Shown piece by piece: positions 51,541-60,548 of a stretch of DNA of 64,000 nt (the first letter of the stretch is position 1; each line of letters begins with the position of its first letter). Below the pieces are notes generated by a model. The model did no database searches. It saw only the letters and a program-made list of their open reading frames with translations, and was not told the origin of the DNA. The translations under genes and the position numbers were made by a program. Origin of the DNA: G963422745 sp965214285 (lineage in GTDB: Bacteria > Actinomycetota > Acidimicrobiia > Acidimicrobiales > Aldehydirespiratoraceae); contig OZ243946.1 in assembly GCA_965214285.1 (NCBI GenBank), positions 1,054,001-1,118,000 of the forward strand. The letters run 5' to 3'.

Positions 51541-51610
51541 GGGCAAGCGGCCGGGCCTTTCGCCGGGGCCTGAAGGGGTCTGGGCCGGGGCTTGCTTGCG
51601 GCCGGGGCGC

Positions 51611-52600
51611 TCAGCGGGCCAGCACCACCGCCTGCCAGTCGAGGATCCGCTGAGGCTCGCCTCGGTCTTGTTGCTGGCCGGCCCGTTCGGCGAAGCCCTC
51701 GACCTCGACGGCCAGCAGCCGCCCGGTAGCCGTGGGCCGGCTCGCCAGCAGCGTGTGGCGAAACGACAGCAGATCGCCCTCGAAGGCCGGGCCGAGGTGG
51801 TCGCACACATGCCAGCCCAGCACTGTGGCCACGTCCAGGACCCGGCTCAGCGAAGCCTGCGCCAGGCCGACCACATGGCCGCCGTACACCAGTGGCCGGT
51901 CATAGGGCGAGGCCGCGGGGTCGCGATGAGCCAGCGCCAGGTTGTGGCTGAAGCGCACCACCGCGGTGGCGTTGTCGATCACGTCGCGGGTGGGATCGGC
52001 CAGCGTCTCGCCGAGCTCCCAGGGCCGCGGCTCGCCCAGCGGCGCCAGGTCCCAGCCCTCCGGCACCAGGCCCTCGAAGCCGGCCAGGTCGACCTCGGCG
52101 GCGCCTGAGCCCAGGTCGTCGGCGTGGCCCAGCGGCCCGTCGGCACGCGACCACAGCAGCGGGCAGCGCCGGTAGGACAGCACCGGCTCGCCGTCTGAGG
52201 TCGTCTCCACGTCGACGAGCACCTTGCCGCGCTCGGCCTGGCCCTCCCGCCGCGAGGCATCGGCCATGGCCGCCACTGTCACCGCGGTCCGCAGCGACTC
52301 GCCGAGGCGCACCGGGCGCAGGTAGCGGAAGTCGCGGTAGAAGAGGTTGCCGATCACGTGGCGGCTGACCGTGGTCGACTGGCCCGTGGAGATCATCGCC
52401 ACCAGGCCGGGGCTGACCAGGCGCTCGGAGCGGCCCGTCACCGCCTCGCAGAGCCCGGCATCGAGCGTCAGCGCCAGGCGCTCGCCGAACCAGCTCTGGT
52501 ACAGCGCCGCGGCCGCTTCGTCGACGGTCACAGCAGGCAGCGCCGGCAGTTCCATGCCGACTTCGAGGTCGTCGTAGAAGGGGCCTTCGAGCGGGATCAT
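51611..52600 (-). CDS. MaoC-like dehydratase, double hotdog
   Basis: 329 residues, two hotdog modules. The first half has FYDDLEVGMELPAL and VSRHVIGNLFYRDFRYLRPVR. The second includes FSHNLALAHRD and PLVYGGHVVGLAQA, resembling the hydratase motif region with a candidate Asp/His. Such proteins hydrate enoyl-CoA or make mesaconyl-type conversions; the GNLFYRDF block is typical of the MaoC_dehydrat_N/beta-methylmalyl group. It diverges from an LLM enzyme across 46 bp. Confidence 0.8.
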   Translation of the reverse strand: MIPLEGPFYDDLEVGMELPALPAVTVDEAAAALYQSWFGERLALTLDAGLCEAVTGRSERLVSPGLVAMISTGQSTTVSRHVIGNLFYRDFRYLRPVRLGESLRTAVTVAAMADASRREGQAERGKVLVDVETTSDGEPVLSYRRCPLLWSRADGPLGHADDLGSGAAEVDLAGFEGLVPEGWDLAPLGEPRPWELGETLADPTRDVIDNATAVVRFSHNLALAHRDPAASPYDRPLVYGGHVVGLAQASLSRVLDVATVLGWHVCDHLGPAFEGDLLSFRHTLLASRPTATGRLLAVEVEGFAERAGQQQDRGEPQRILDWQAVVLAR

Positions 52601-52646
52601 CGCGGCGATTAGCGTAGGCCCAACCCGCCAGCCGAACGGAGTCGCC

Positions 52647-53618
52647 ATGGCCTTCACGCTTGCCCGCATCAACCACGTCCACCCCGACCCCAGCGACGGC
52701 GCCGTGATGAGCGACCGCTACCGGGCGGCGCTGGAGATCGTCGAGTACCTCGACACCAGGGGCCTGCACGCGGTGCAGCTCGACGAGCACCACGTGTCGG
52801 GCTGCGGCTGGTCGCCCACGCCGATGATGACCGCCGGCATGATCCTGGCCCGCACCGACAACGTGCTGTGCATGATCGGCGCGCTGCTGTTGCCGCTGCA
52901 CGACCCGATCCGGGTCGCCGAGGATCTGGCCGTGCTCGACCTGGTGAGCCGGGGCCGCATCGTGGTGACCGCCGGCATCGGCTACCGGGAGCTGGAATAC
53001 GCGGCGATGGGCAAGGACTGGGAGCGCCGCGGCGAGCTGCTCGACGAGGCACTGGATGTGCTGTTGGCGGCCTGGACCGGCGAGCCGTTCGAGCACCGGG
53101 GCGAGACCGTGCAGGTGCTGCCCAAGCCGTTCACCGACCCGCACCCGCAACTCATGATCGGCGGCTCCGCGCCGGCGTCGGCCCGGCGGGCGGTGCGCCT
53201 CGGCCTGCCGTTCTCGATGGGCGGCAACAAGCCCGAGGTCAAGGAGTACTACGAGCGGCTCTGCGCCGAGCAGGGCGTTCCGGCGGTGGTGATCTGCCCC
53301 GAGGAGGCGCCGCAGATCGTGATCGTCGACGACCCCGACCAGGCATGGGCCGACTGGGGCGAGCACTTCATGTTCGAGGCCCGCACCTACCACGGTTGGC
53401 AGCAGCCCTATCAGAAGTCGGTTGTGCATTCGAGCGCCACCACGGTCGATGAGCTGCGCGCCGAGGGGATCTACCGCTTCCTGACGCCCGCCGAGGCCAT
53501 CGACCACGGTCGGGCTGCGGGCTCGATAGCGCTGCACCCGCTGTGCGGCGGCATGCCCCTGGAGGCGGCCCACCGCTGCGCCGAGCTGTTCGCCGAGCAG
53601 GTCGCCCCGGCCTTCTGA
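52647..53618 (+). CDS. LLM-class flavin-dependent oxidoreductase
   Basis: 323 residues of the bacterial luciferase-like fold, with VQLDEHHVSGCGWSP near residue 50 (the EHH signature), LDLVSRGRIVVTAGIGYRE and LMIGGSAPASARRA. It may use FMN or F420. The ATG has CGGAG upstream. It is back-to-back with a MaoC-like gene, which suggests a linked oxidation/hydration pathway, though no substrate can be named. Confidence 0.85.
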   Translation: MAFTLARINHVHPDPSDGAVMSDRYRAALEIVEYLDTRGLHAVQLDEHHVSGCGWSPTPMMTAGMILARTDNVLCMIGALLLPLHDPIRVAEDLAVLDLVSRGRIVVTAGIGYRELEYAAMGKDWERRGELLDEALDVLLAAWTGEPFEHRGETVQVLPKPFTDPHPQLMIGGSAPASARRAVRLGLPFSMGGNKPEVKEYYERLCAEQGVPAVVICPEEAPQIVIVDDPDQAWADWGEHFMFEARTYHGWQQPYQKSVVHSSATTVDELRAEGIYRFLTPAEAIDHGRAAGSIALHPLCGGMPLEAAHRCAELFAEQVAPAF

Positions 53619-53729
53619 ACGCAGCCCGCTTGGCGGGGGGGCGGTCGGGTTTCGTGACGGGGCGGTCGGGTGACGTGGGCGGGCCGGCGAGCCGGCGGTC
53701 GCGTCAGCGGGAGGTCAGCCGGCGGTGCC

Positions 53730-55067
53730 TCAGCGGGCCGAGGTGTGGTCCCAGTGCCAGGCCTCGCTGGGCAGGTTTCGGAAGTTGTAGATGGGCGCCA
53801 GGCGGGCCAGGGCGCGGTACACGTCGGTGTTGCGGCTGCGCAGGATGCGGCCCTGGTAGGTGAAGTCGATGGCGAGGCCCTTCTCGTGGTTGGAGCGCCC
53901 CGGCCGGGCGGTCGGCGGACGGCATCTTCGCGCAGGCCACTCCCAGATGGCTGCGTGCGACGTGCCGCAGTTGGACATCCGGAGCTGGATCTGGCGCTCG
54001 TGGCTGCGGTAGCCGCCGCCGCTCAGGGGGTAGCCCTCGGCTGCCATGGCATCGAGCAGGCCTCTGGCGTCGTCCACGATGGACAAGGCCACCTCGATGC
54101 TTCCGACCTTTCTAGTCTCGGGCTTGGGGATCGCCAGATCGCTGGTGCCGTCGCCGTCGCCGTTGCCGGAGCCGCCGCTGTCGTCCCCTGAGCCGCCGCC
54201 TGAGCCGTCGGCCGGCGTGTCGGCGATCGCCTTGCGGAGCTTGGCTTCCGCGGCGCGTTTGTCGGCGGCGATCTCGGCGGCCTCTTGTCTGGCTGCCTGG
54301 GTCTCCAGACCGTCTGCCAGGGACTCCAGCGCGTCGGCCTCGACCAGCAGATCGTCGATGCGCTCATCGACGTCGTCAACCAGATGCTCCAGGTTGGCCC
54401 GGGCGGCTTTGAGTTCGGCCTGCTCGGCGGCCAGCTCTGCCTCCAGCTGCTCCGCCTCGGCAGCTGACTCCTCGGCGATCGCCCGCTGTTCGTCGAGCTC
54501 GGCGTTGATCGTGCGGAAGCGGTCCAGTTCCTCGCTGCCCGATCCGGTGCCGAACTCGGCCAGCGTCTCCAGCCAGGTGCTGCCCCACGGATCCTCGATG
54601 AAGTCCGCGGTGCCGGAGGTGCCCTGAAACTCCAGGTAGGCCGTGACTGCGGCCGTTCGAAGCTGAGCGACCATGCGCAGCCGGTCATCTTCGAGCTCGG
54701 TGATCGCCTCCCAGGCCTGATCGCGCGCTTTCTCGGCTGCTTCCTTGGCTCGCTGCGCCGCGGCCCTCGCCTCGCTCTTGGCGTCGATGTCGTCATCCAG
54801 CGCTGCGATCGCAGCTTGCAGTTCGGTGATCTCCGCGGTGTGGGCGTCGATGGTGGCGTAGGCCGCGGCTGCGTCCTCCTTGGCCTGGTCGCGCTGTTGG
54901 CGCAGCTCCTCAGGCGTCTGGGCACGACCCGGCGACGTGGCCGCGGCGAGCGCGGCCAGCACACACAGGATCGCCGCCGCTCGGAGGCGACCACGGAAAG
55001 CGGGGATTGCAGCCACGTTTGCGCAGGGAAATCGGTGTTTCCGATCCCACAGAGTAGCCGGAGGCAT
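53730..55067 (-). CDS. Coiled-coil M15-family peptidase, secreted
   Basis: 445 residues from the ATG at 55067; a GTG at 55016 just before the signal peptide (AAILCVLAALAAATSPGRAQ) is an alternative. Residues 50-280 form a long Ala/Glu-rich coiled coil like that of EnvC/NlpC-type wall-hydrolase partners. A Gly/Ser/Asp linker leads to a C-terminal M15 (VanY-like) domain: GGGYRSHERQIQLR, NHEKGLAIDF (HxxGxAxD) and EAWHWD, the complete zinc site. It should cut peptidoglycan stem peptides outside the membrane. The 5' region is rich in hairpins (see 55068-55170). Confidence 0.85.
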   Translation of the reverse strand: MPPATLWDRKHRFPCANVAAIPAFRGRLRAAAILCVLAALAAATSPGRAQTPEELRQQRDQAKEDAAAAYATIDAHTAEITELQAAIAALDDDIDAKSEARAAAQRAKEAAEKARDQAWEAITELEDDRLRMVAQLRTAAVTAYLEFQGTSGTADFIEDPWGSTWLETLAEFGTGSGSEELDRFRTINAELDEQRAIAEESAAEAEQLEAELAAEQAELKAARANLEHLVDDVDERIDDLLVEADALESLADGLETQAARQEAAEIAADKRAAEAKLRKAIADTPADGSGGGSGDDSGGSGNGDGDGTSDLAIPKPETRKVGSIEVALSIVDDARGLLDAMAAEGYPLSGGGYRSHERQIQLRMSNCGTSHAAIWEWPARRCRPPTARPGRSNHEKGLAIDFTYQGRILRSRNTDVYRALARLAPIYNFRNLPSEAWHWDHTSAR

Positions 55068-55276
55068 GTCCGCACCCGGTGAACCCCTGCCGATAGTCGG
55101 GGTTTGGCCCATCCGCGAATCCCCGATGCTGCTCTGCGGACGGCGGCCTTGGGTGGCGCACGGACCGGCTTCTCGCGGCACGCGGCCTGGCCTGCAGCGG
55201 CGCACGGCCTGGCCTGTAGCGGCGCGCAGCCCGGCCCGAATCGCTGCCTCGGGCACGTCCTCGCTACGGTGCCCGC

Positions 55277-56284
55277 ATGCAGTTGGGACTCACCCTGGGC
55301 TACTGGGGACGCGCCATGCCAGAGGGCCTCGTCGAGACAGCCAAAGCCGCCGAGGACGCCGGCTACGACGCCGTGTGGACAGCGGAGTCCTGGGGCAGCG
55401 ACGCCTTGACCCCGCTGGCGCTGATCGCCGCTCACACCGAGCGCATCCGCCTCGGCACCGGTGTGGTGCAGCTCTCGGCTCGCACGCCCGCAGCCACCGC
55501 CATGACCGCGGTCACCATCGACCACATCTCCGGCGGACGGCTGATCCTGGGGCTGGGCGTGTCCGGCCCGCAGGTGGTGGAGGGCTGGTACGGCTCGCCG
55601 TCGCAGCGGCCCCTGGCACGGACCCGCGAATACGTGGAGATCCTGCGCCGGGCGTTCCGCCGCGAAGGCCCGCTCGAGTTCGCAGGCGACCACTACCGGC
55701 TGCCCTACGACGGCCCCGGCGCCGTCGGGCTGGGCAAGCCGCTGCGGATCATGACCCACCCGCTGCGCGAGATCCCCATATGGATCGGCGCCGAGGGTCC
55801 GCGCAACGTCGCCCAGACCTGCGAGATCGCGGACGGCTGGCTGCCGCTGTACTACTCGCCGTGGCGGGCCGAGGTGTACCACGACCAGATCAAGGACCGC
55901 CCCGAGGGCTTCGAGATCGCCGTCAACGTCTCCATGCGGGTCCACGACGACGTGGAGGAGGCCCTGGCGCCCACCCGTGCGACCCTGGCCTTCTACATCG
56001 GCGGCATGGGCGCCAAGGGCGAGAACTACCACACCAACCTGATGGCCCGCATGGGCTTCGCCGAGGAGGCGCACCGGATCCAGGATCTGTTCATGGACGG
56101 CAGGCGCGACGAGGCGATCGCCGCCGTTCCTCTGGAGTTCGCGGACGAGATCTCGCTGGTGGGCTCCGCGGAGCGGATCAAGGACCGCGTCCAGGCCTGG
56201 GACGAGAGCGCCGTGACGATGCTCAACGTGGCCCCGCACAGCCTCCACGAGGTGCGCCTGTTCGCGGAGCTCGTCAAGGGCTGA
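55277..56284 (+). CDS. LLM-class F420-dependent oxidoreductase
   Basis: 335 residues. It begins MQLGLTLGYWGR, followed by AGYDAVWTAESWGSDALTPL and RIRLGTGVVQLSARTP, typical of the TIGR03559-like F420 group. The active-site pocket residues cannot be set by eye. TACGGT (55265-55270) lies 6 nt before the ATG, predicting a leaderless mRNA. It heads a tight four-gene cluster with a methyltransferase, an SDR and an inositol-phosphatase-family enzyme. Confidence 0.87.
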   Translation: MQLGLTLGYWGRAMPEGLVETAKAAEDAGYDAVWTAESWGSDALTPLALIAAHTERIRLGTGVVQLSARTPAATAMTAVTIDHISGGRLILGLGVSGPQVVEGWYGSPSQRPLARTREYVEILRRAFRREGPLEFAGDHYRLPYDGPGAVGLGKPLRIMTHPLREIPIWIGAEGPRNVAQTCEIADGWLPLYYSPWRAEVYHDQIKDRPEGFEIAVNVSMRVHDDVEEALAPTRATLAFYIGGMGAKGENYHTNLMARMGFAEEAHRIQDLFMDGRRDEAIAAVPLEFADEISLVGSAERIKDRVQAWDESAVTMLNVAPHSLHEVRLFAELVKG

Positions 56285-56288
56285 CACG

Positions 56289-56924
56289 GTGAGCCGCTGG
56301 AGCGAGCGCGCGGACGTGGCCCGCGGCCACGACTACGACCTGCGCTGGAAGCGCCTGGCAGACGCAGGCGAGTCGATCCACGGCGAGGCCGACCTCGTGG
56401 AGTCGCTGCTCGGCGGCTGTGCTGGGCGGTCCGTGCTCGACGCAGGCTGCGGCACCGGCCGGGTGGCCATCGAGCTGGCCCGCCGGGGCGCCGATGTGGT
56501 GGGCGTGGATCTCGATCCGGCCATGCTCGCCGCCGCCCGCGAGAAAGCGCCGGGGCTGCGCTGGATCCGAGGCGACCTGTGCGACTTCGATGCCTGCGAG
56601 GACAGGCCCTGGCCTTTCGATGCGATCGTGCTGGCGGGCAACGTGATGATCTTCGTTGCCCCCGGCAGCGAGCAGCGGGTCGTAGCCAACCTGGCGGGCA
56701 TGCTGGCGCCCGACGGCTTGCTGGTGGCGGGCTTTCAGCTCAAGGCGGGCCGCGCCGGCGTGGAGCGCTACGACCGCTGGGCCGACGCGGCAGGGCTCGA
56801 GCTTCGGCATCGCTGGGCCACCTGGGACCGCGAGCCCTTCGCAGCAGCCTCAGCCGACGGCTCGGGCCCTGGCGCAGCCGGCTACGCGGTGTCGGTTCAC
56901 AGTCCGCGTGACACACTCGCCTGA
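56289..56924 (+). CDS. Class I SAM-dependent methyltransferase
   Basis: 211 residues. The AdoMet-binding motif I is VLDAGCGTGRVAIEL near residues 48-62, motif II GVDLDPAMLAAAREK, and RGDLCDFD follows. The fold is a small-molecule methyltransferase without a DNA or RNA domain. The GTG start is 4 bp after the LLM gene, and its stop overlaps the SDR start (TGATG), so all are translationally coupled. Confidence 0.85.
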   Translation: MSRWSERADVARGHDYDLRWKRLADAGESIHGEADLVESLLGGCAGRSVLDAGCGTGRVAIELARRGADVVGVDLDPAMLAAAREKAPGLRWIRGDLCDFDACEDRPWPFDAIVLAGNVMIFVAPGSEQRVVANLAGMLAPDGLLVAGFQLKAGRAGVERYDRWADAAGLELRHRWATWDREPFAAASADGSGPGAAGYAVSVHSPRDTLA

Positions 56925-57769
56925 TGCAGGATCTCCACGGCCGCACCGCGGTCGTCACCGGAGGCGCCTCGGGCATCGGCCTGGCCACCGCCCGCAGGCT
57001 TGCCGCGGAGGGCATGAATCTGGTGCTCGCCGACATCGAGGAGCCCCCGCTGGCCGAGGCTGTCAGCGAGCTCGAAGCCGGCGGCGCTGCGGTGATCGGC
57101 GTGCGGGCCGACGTGAGCGACAAGCCCGCCGTCGAGAGCCTGCGAGACCGCGCCGTCGAACGCTTCGGCTCGGTGGAGCTGCTGTTCAACAACGCGGGCG
57201 TCGGCGCCGGCGGCGCGCTCTTGGACCCGTCGGCGGACTACGAGGCCCGCTGGGACTGGGTGCTGGGCATCAACCTCGGTGGCGTGCTCAACGGCATCCG
57301 GGTCTTCGTGCCGGACATGGCCGCCTCGGGCAACCCCGGCCACGTGGTCAACACCGCCTCGGTCGCCGGGCTGATCCCTGCCGCTCTGGGCGCCTACACC
57401 GTCAGCAAGTACGGCGTGGTGGCGCTCAGCGAGCTGCTCGCCTCCGAGCTGGCAGCCACCGAGGTCGGGGTGTCGGTGCTCTGCCCGGAGTTCGTGAGCA
57501 CCCGCATCGCCGACTCGGACCGTCACCTGCCCGAGCACCTGGTGCGCACCGAGGCCCCCAGCGCCGAGCAGGAGTTCGTCCGGGCGGCGGTGAACGACCT
57601 CGTCGCCGGCGGGATCGACCCGGCGGAGGTAGCCGACAAGGTGCTCGACGCCGTGCGCACGCAGCGCTTCTTGATCCTCACCCATGCCTCCTCGGTCGGC
57701 CACGTGGCGGCACGCGCCGAGCAGCTCCTGGCCGGAGTCGCCCCTGCGCCCTGGGACGCCACGCCCTGA
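56924..57769 (+). CDS. SDR-family oxidoreductase
   Basis: 281 residues. VVTGGASGIG at residues 10-19, ADIEEPPL (Asp after beta-2, favouring NAD(H)), FNNAGVG, NTASVAG with the catalytic Ser, and YTVSK with Tyr/Lys are intact. Relatives oxidise hydroxysteroids and other alcohols. The ATG overlaps the methyltransferase stop by one base. Confidence 0.87.
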   Translation: MQDLHGRTAVVTGGASGIGLATARRLAAEGMNLVLADIEEPPLAEAVSELEAGGAAVIGVRADVSDKPAVESLRDRAVERFGSVELLFNNAGVGAGGALLDPSADYEARWDWVLGINLGGVLNGIRVFVPDMAASGNPGHVVNTASVAGLIPAALGAYTVSKYGVVALSELLASELAATEVGVSVLCPEFVSTRIADSDRHLPEHLVRTEAPSAEQEFVRAAVNDLVAGGIDPAEVADKVLDAVRTQRFLILTHASSVGHVAARAEQLLAGVAPAPWDATP

Positions 57770-57770
57770 C

Positions 57771-58550
57771 GTGACCAGTCTGTCCGCCGAGACCGGCACA
57801 GCGAGCGGTCCCAGCGCCGCGGGCGACGATCACGCTCTGGCTCTGGCGATGGCCGCCGAGACCGGGGACCTGCTGGTCGGCATGCTCGCGGACCACGAGG
57901 CCCAGCGGAGCTGGAGCCTGGAGTACGAAGCCGACCTGGCCGCGCACCGTCACATCGCCGGCCGTCTCCGAGCCGCCCGCCCCGACGACATGCTGCTCTC
58001 CGAGGAAGGCCACGACGACCCCCGGCGGCTGACCGCGAGCCGGGTCTGGATCGTGGACCCTCTCGACGGCTCCAGCGACTTCGGCTACTCGCCGAACTGG
58101 GCGGTGCACGTCGCCCTGGTGAGCGACGGCGTGCCCGTGGCCGCTGCGGTGTCGGTGCCGGGCTGGGGCACGACCTATGGCACCGAGCCGCGGCCCGAGC
58201 CGGTAATGAGCCCGGTGCGGGACCGCCTGCGGGTGGTGGTGTCGCGCTCGCGTGGCCACTTCGAGGGACGGCTGCTCAAGAGCGTTCTCGGGGCGGAGGT
58301 GCTGGCTCTGGGCTCGGCGGGGGTGAAGGCCATGGCGGTCGTGCGCGGCGAGGCCGACGCCTACGTCCACTGCGGCGGCCTCAACGAGTGGGACTCCTGC
58401 GCGCCCCTGGCCGTCGCCCGTGCCGCGGGGCTGGTGTGCTGTCGCCCCGACGGATCGGAGCTGCGCTTCAACCAGCCCGATCCGTGGTCGGTCGGCCTGG
58501 TGATCGCCCGCCCCGAGGTCGCCGAGCGGATCCTCGACGCCTTGGCATGA
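57771..58550 (+). CDS. Inositol monophosphatase family protein (CysQ/HisN-like)
   Basis: 259 residues from the GTG 1 bp after the SDR stop. Metal-binding motifs are LLSEEGHDD (the EE pair), DPLDGSSDF (DPxDGS) and NEWDSCAPLAVARAAG. The family includes inositol monophosphatase, histidinol-phosphatase HisN and the PAP phosphatase CysQ. The SSDF rather than TxNF after DG favours a CysQ-like nucleotidase, but this is tentative. End of the 55277-58550 cluster. Confidence 0.85.
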   Translation: MTSLSAETGTASGPSAAGDDHALALAMAAETGDLLVGMLADHEAQRSWSLEYEADLAAHRHIAGRLRAARPDDMLLSEEGHDDPRRLTASRVWIVDPLDGSSDFGYSPNWAVHVALVSDGVPVAAAVSVPGWGTTYGTEPRPEPVMSPVRDRLRVVVSRSRGHFEGRLLKSVLGAEVLALGSAGVKAMAVVRGEADAYVHCGGLNEWDSCAPLAVARAAGLVCCRPDGSELRFNQPDPWSVGLVIARPEVAERILDALA

Positions 58551-58599
58551 GCCCGGCCGTGAGCTTGCCCTGCGCCCGCCTTGTTCCCGTGAGTCCTAC

Positions 58600-58929
58600 A
58601 TGAGCCCGGCTCCCCGCTACGTGTCGTCCTCGCTGGAGCGCCATCTGCGCCGGCCGCGCACAGCCGTCTGGCCGGAGCTGGTCGACATCGTCGACGGCGA
58701 GTTCGCCACGGCGTCGAAGCTGTCGGTCGAGCCTCCGTGGCGGCTCTGCGTCGACATGGCCGACAGCGAGCCCGACCTCGACTTCGGGCAGATCACGTTC
58801 ATGCTCAGAGACGACGGGCCTGAGTGCCATCTGGCGGTCGGCTTGGTCATCGAGCCCGAGCCCTCTGAGGCTGGCCTGGCGGCCCGCGACCGCCTCGCCG
58901 AACGCATCCTGGGCTGCTTGCCGAGCTGA
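58600..58929 (+). CDS. Small conserved-looking protein, unknown
   Basis: 109 residues, mixed alpha/beta and acidic. It starts with SPAPRYVSSSLERHLRRPR; no recognised motif follows (WPELVDIVDGEF, FGQITFMLRDDG). Codon bias fits the genome, so it is probably real. It follows the phosphatase by 49 bp and may be its last operon member. Confidence 0.55.
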   Translation: MSPAPRYVSSSLERHLRRPRTAVWPELVDIVDGEFATASKLSVEPPWRLCVDMADSEPDLDFGQITFMLRDDGPECHLAVGLVIEPEPSEAGLAARDRLAERILGCLPS

Positions 58930-59020
58930 CCGGCCCCACATCAGATCATGCTCCGCGGACCCGTCCGGCGGGTCGATGAATTCCGCAGATCGCCGCTTTC
59001 GCGGTCGTAATGTCGGCCCA

Positions 59021-60307
59021 ATGAGCACACGCATGCGAGGCCTGGTCCTCGTTCTCACGCTGGCGATTATCGCGGCTGCGTGCGGCGGCGGAGACGACGA
59101 CGCCGAGCCCGCCGATTCGTCCGCCGACGACGCCGAGAGCGACGACACAGACACCGACAGCGCCGACTCCGGCGACTCCACGACAGACGACGAAGCTGCC
59201 GAAGCCGACGGCGACGAGGCTGCCGAGAGCGTGCCGCCGCCCACCACCACCTGGGTCCCGCCCGAGGTCGACGTGGAGCCCGTCAGCGGCTTCGGCAGCG
59301 TCAAGCTGGTCAGCGACTTCTGGGCCTACAGCGGCTGGCTCGGCCAGATCGACCCCGACCGCTATGTGACGGCGCCGGTGTCGCCTCCTCCGCCGGCGCC
59401 CGCCGAGGGCATCGCCCCGCTGACCGGGCTGGCCGCGCCCGGCATCGACCTGAGCCGCCCCGCCCTGTACGTGAAGATCGGCAACTCCTCAGCCGCCCGT
59501 CCTCAGGTGGCGATCAATGCGGCCGATCTGGTCTACGTGACCCAAGTCGAGGGCGGCGCCACCCGCCTCTCGGCCGTGTTCCACTCCAGCACCCCCGCCC
59601 GAACCGGGCCGGTGCGCTCCGGGCGCACCACCGACATCGCCATGCTGAGCTCGCTGAACGACCCGATCCTGGCGATCTCGGGCGCCAACCCGGTTCACAT
59701 CAAGCTGCTGCGGGAGGTCGATCTCGTGGACCTGGGCGCGCCCACGCAGACGCCGAGGGAGTACATCCGTGACTCGAGCCGCAGCGCCCCCTACAACCTG
59801 ATGATCGAGCCCGCCACCATGTGGGGCATCGCGGCTGACCGCAGTGACGGAGGCACCCCGCCGGCTCACTTCCACTACCGCGCCGAGGGCGAGGCGTTGG
59901 CGGCATCGGCCACCGAGGGCTTGGAGGTGACCGTGGCGCACGCCCAGCAGACATCCCGCTACGCCTGGGATCCGGTGCTCGGCGGATGGCGCAGGGGCGA
60001 GGGGAACTCGGCGGTGTTCGATGCCGACGGCGACCCGATAGCGCCCGAGAACGTGGTAATCGCCGAGATCGAGTCCGTGGTGGCAGGCGGACTGGACGCG
60101 GCGGGCTCGTCGATCCCCGAGGAGGTCTTCCTGGGCAGCGGCCGGGGCTGGGTGTTCACCGACGGCCACGTGGTCGAGGTCACCTGGACCAAGCCGACCG
60201 TGCGCTCGGTGGCCACCTGGAGCACCGCCGACGGCCAGCCCGTGAAGCTGACCCCGGGCCGGACCTGGGTGGAACTCGCCCACGCCGGGACGGTCACCAT
60301 CGGCTGA
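59021..60307 (+). CDS. DUF3048-family lipoprotein (YerB-like)
   Basis: 428 residues. Signal peptide MSTRMRGLVLVLTL with lipobox IAAAC, then an acidic Asp/Glu/Ala linker of about 60 residues. The body opens APLTGLAAPGIDLSRPALYVK and has ARPQVAINAADLVYVTQVEGGATRL and RTGPVRSGRTTDI, the DUF3048 signature. Surface-anchored, role unknown. TAATGT (59008-59013) is 7 nt before the ATG, supporting this start over the upstream one at 58976. Confidence 0.87.
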   Translation: MSTRMRGLVLVLTLAIIAAACGGGDDDAEPADSSADDAESDDTDTDSADSGDSTTDDEAAEADGDEAAESVPPPTTTWVPPEVDVEPVSGFGSVKLVSDFWAYSGWLGQIDPDRYVTAPVSPPPPAPAEGIAPLTGLAAPGIDLSRPALYVKIGNSSAARPQVAINAADLVYVTQVEGGATRLSAVFHSSTPARTGPVRSGRTTDIAMLSSLNDPILAISGANPVHIKLLREVDLVDLGAPTQTPREYIRDSSRSAPYNLMIEPATMWGIAADRSDGGTPPAHFHYRAEGEALAASATEGLEVTVAHAQQTSRYAWDPVLGGWRRGEGNSAVFDADGDPIAPENVVIAEIESVVAGGLDAAGSSIPEEVFLGSGRGWVFTDGHVVEVTWTKPTVRSVATWSTADGQPVKLTPGRTWVELAHAGTVTIG

Positions 60308-60492
60308 CCCACGCCGGCCTCGGCTGCCCCGCTCAGCGCCGCAGCCGCAGGCGCACCCGGCCAGCGGCTCAGGGCCGAGTCGCCGGTCGTCGGGCCGGGG
60401 CTGCGGATGCGCCCCGACGCCTCTGAGGCGCTGCCCGCGGTGGTCCGATGTCAGCCGCCGCTCACCGATCTCGGGCCGTGGCAGATCTCGAT

Positions 60493-60521
60493 TTGCAATC
60501 CGCCTTCACGGGGTGTAGCTT
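60493..60521 (+). promoter_or_regulatory. Promoter of the modification methyltransferase gene
   Basis: TTGCAA and TAGCTT with a 17-bp spacer is a clear sigma-70-type promoter. It produces a leader of about 20 nt with AGAGGA before the ATG at 60549, unlike the leaderless genes elsewhere. Confidence 0.65.
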
Positions 60522-60548
60522 GCGGCCACTTCCCAGAGGAACGACAAG

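Noticed and set aside
55016..55170. c-di-AMP (ydaO) riboswitch before the M15 peptidase
   Set aside because: The conserved ydaO core sequences were not found; only generic hairpins are visible.
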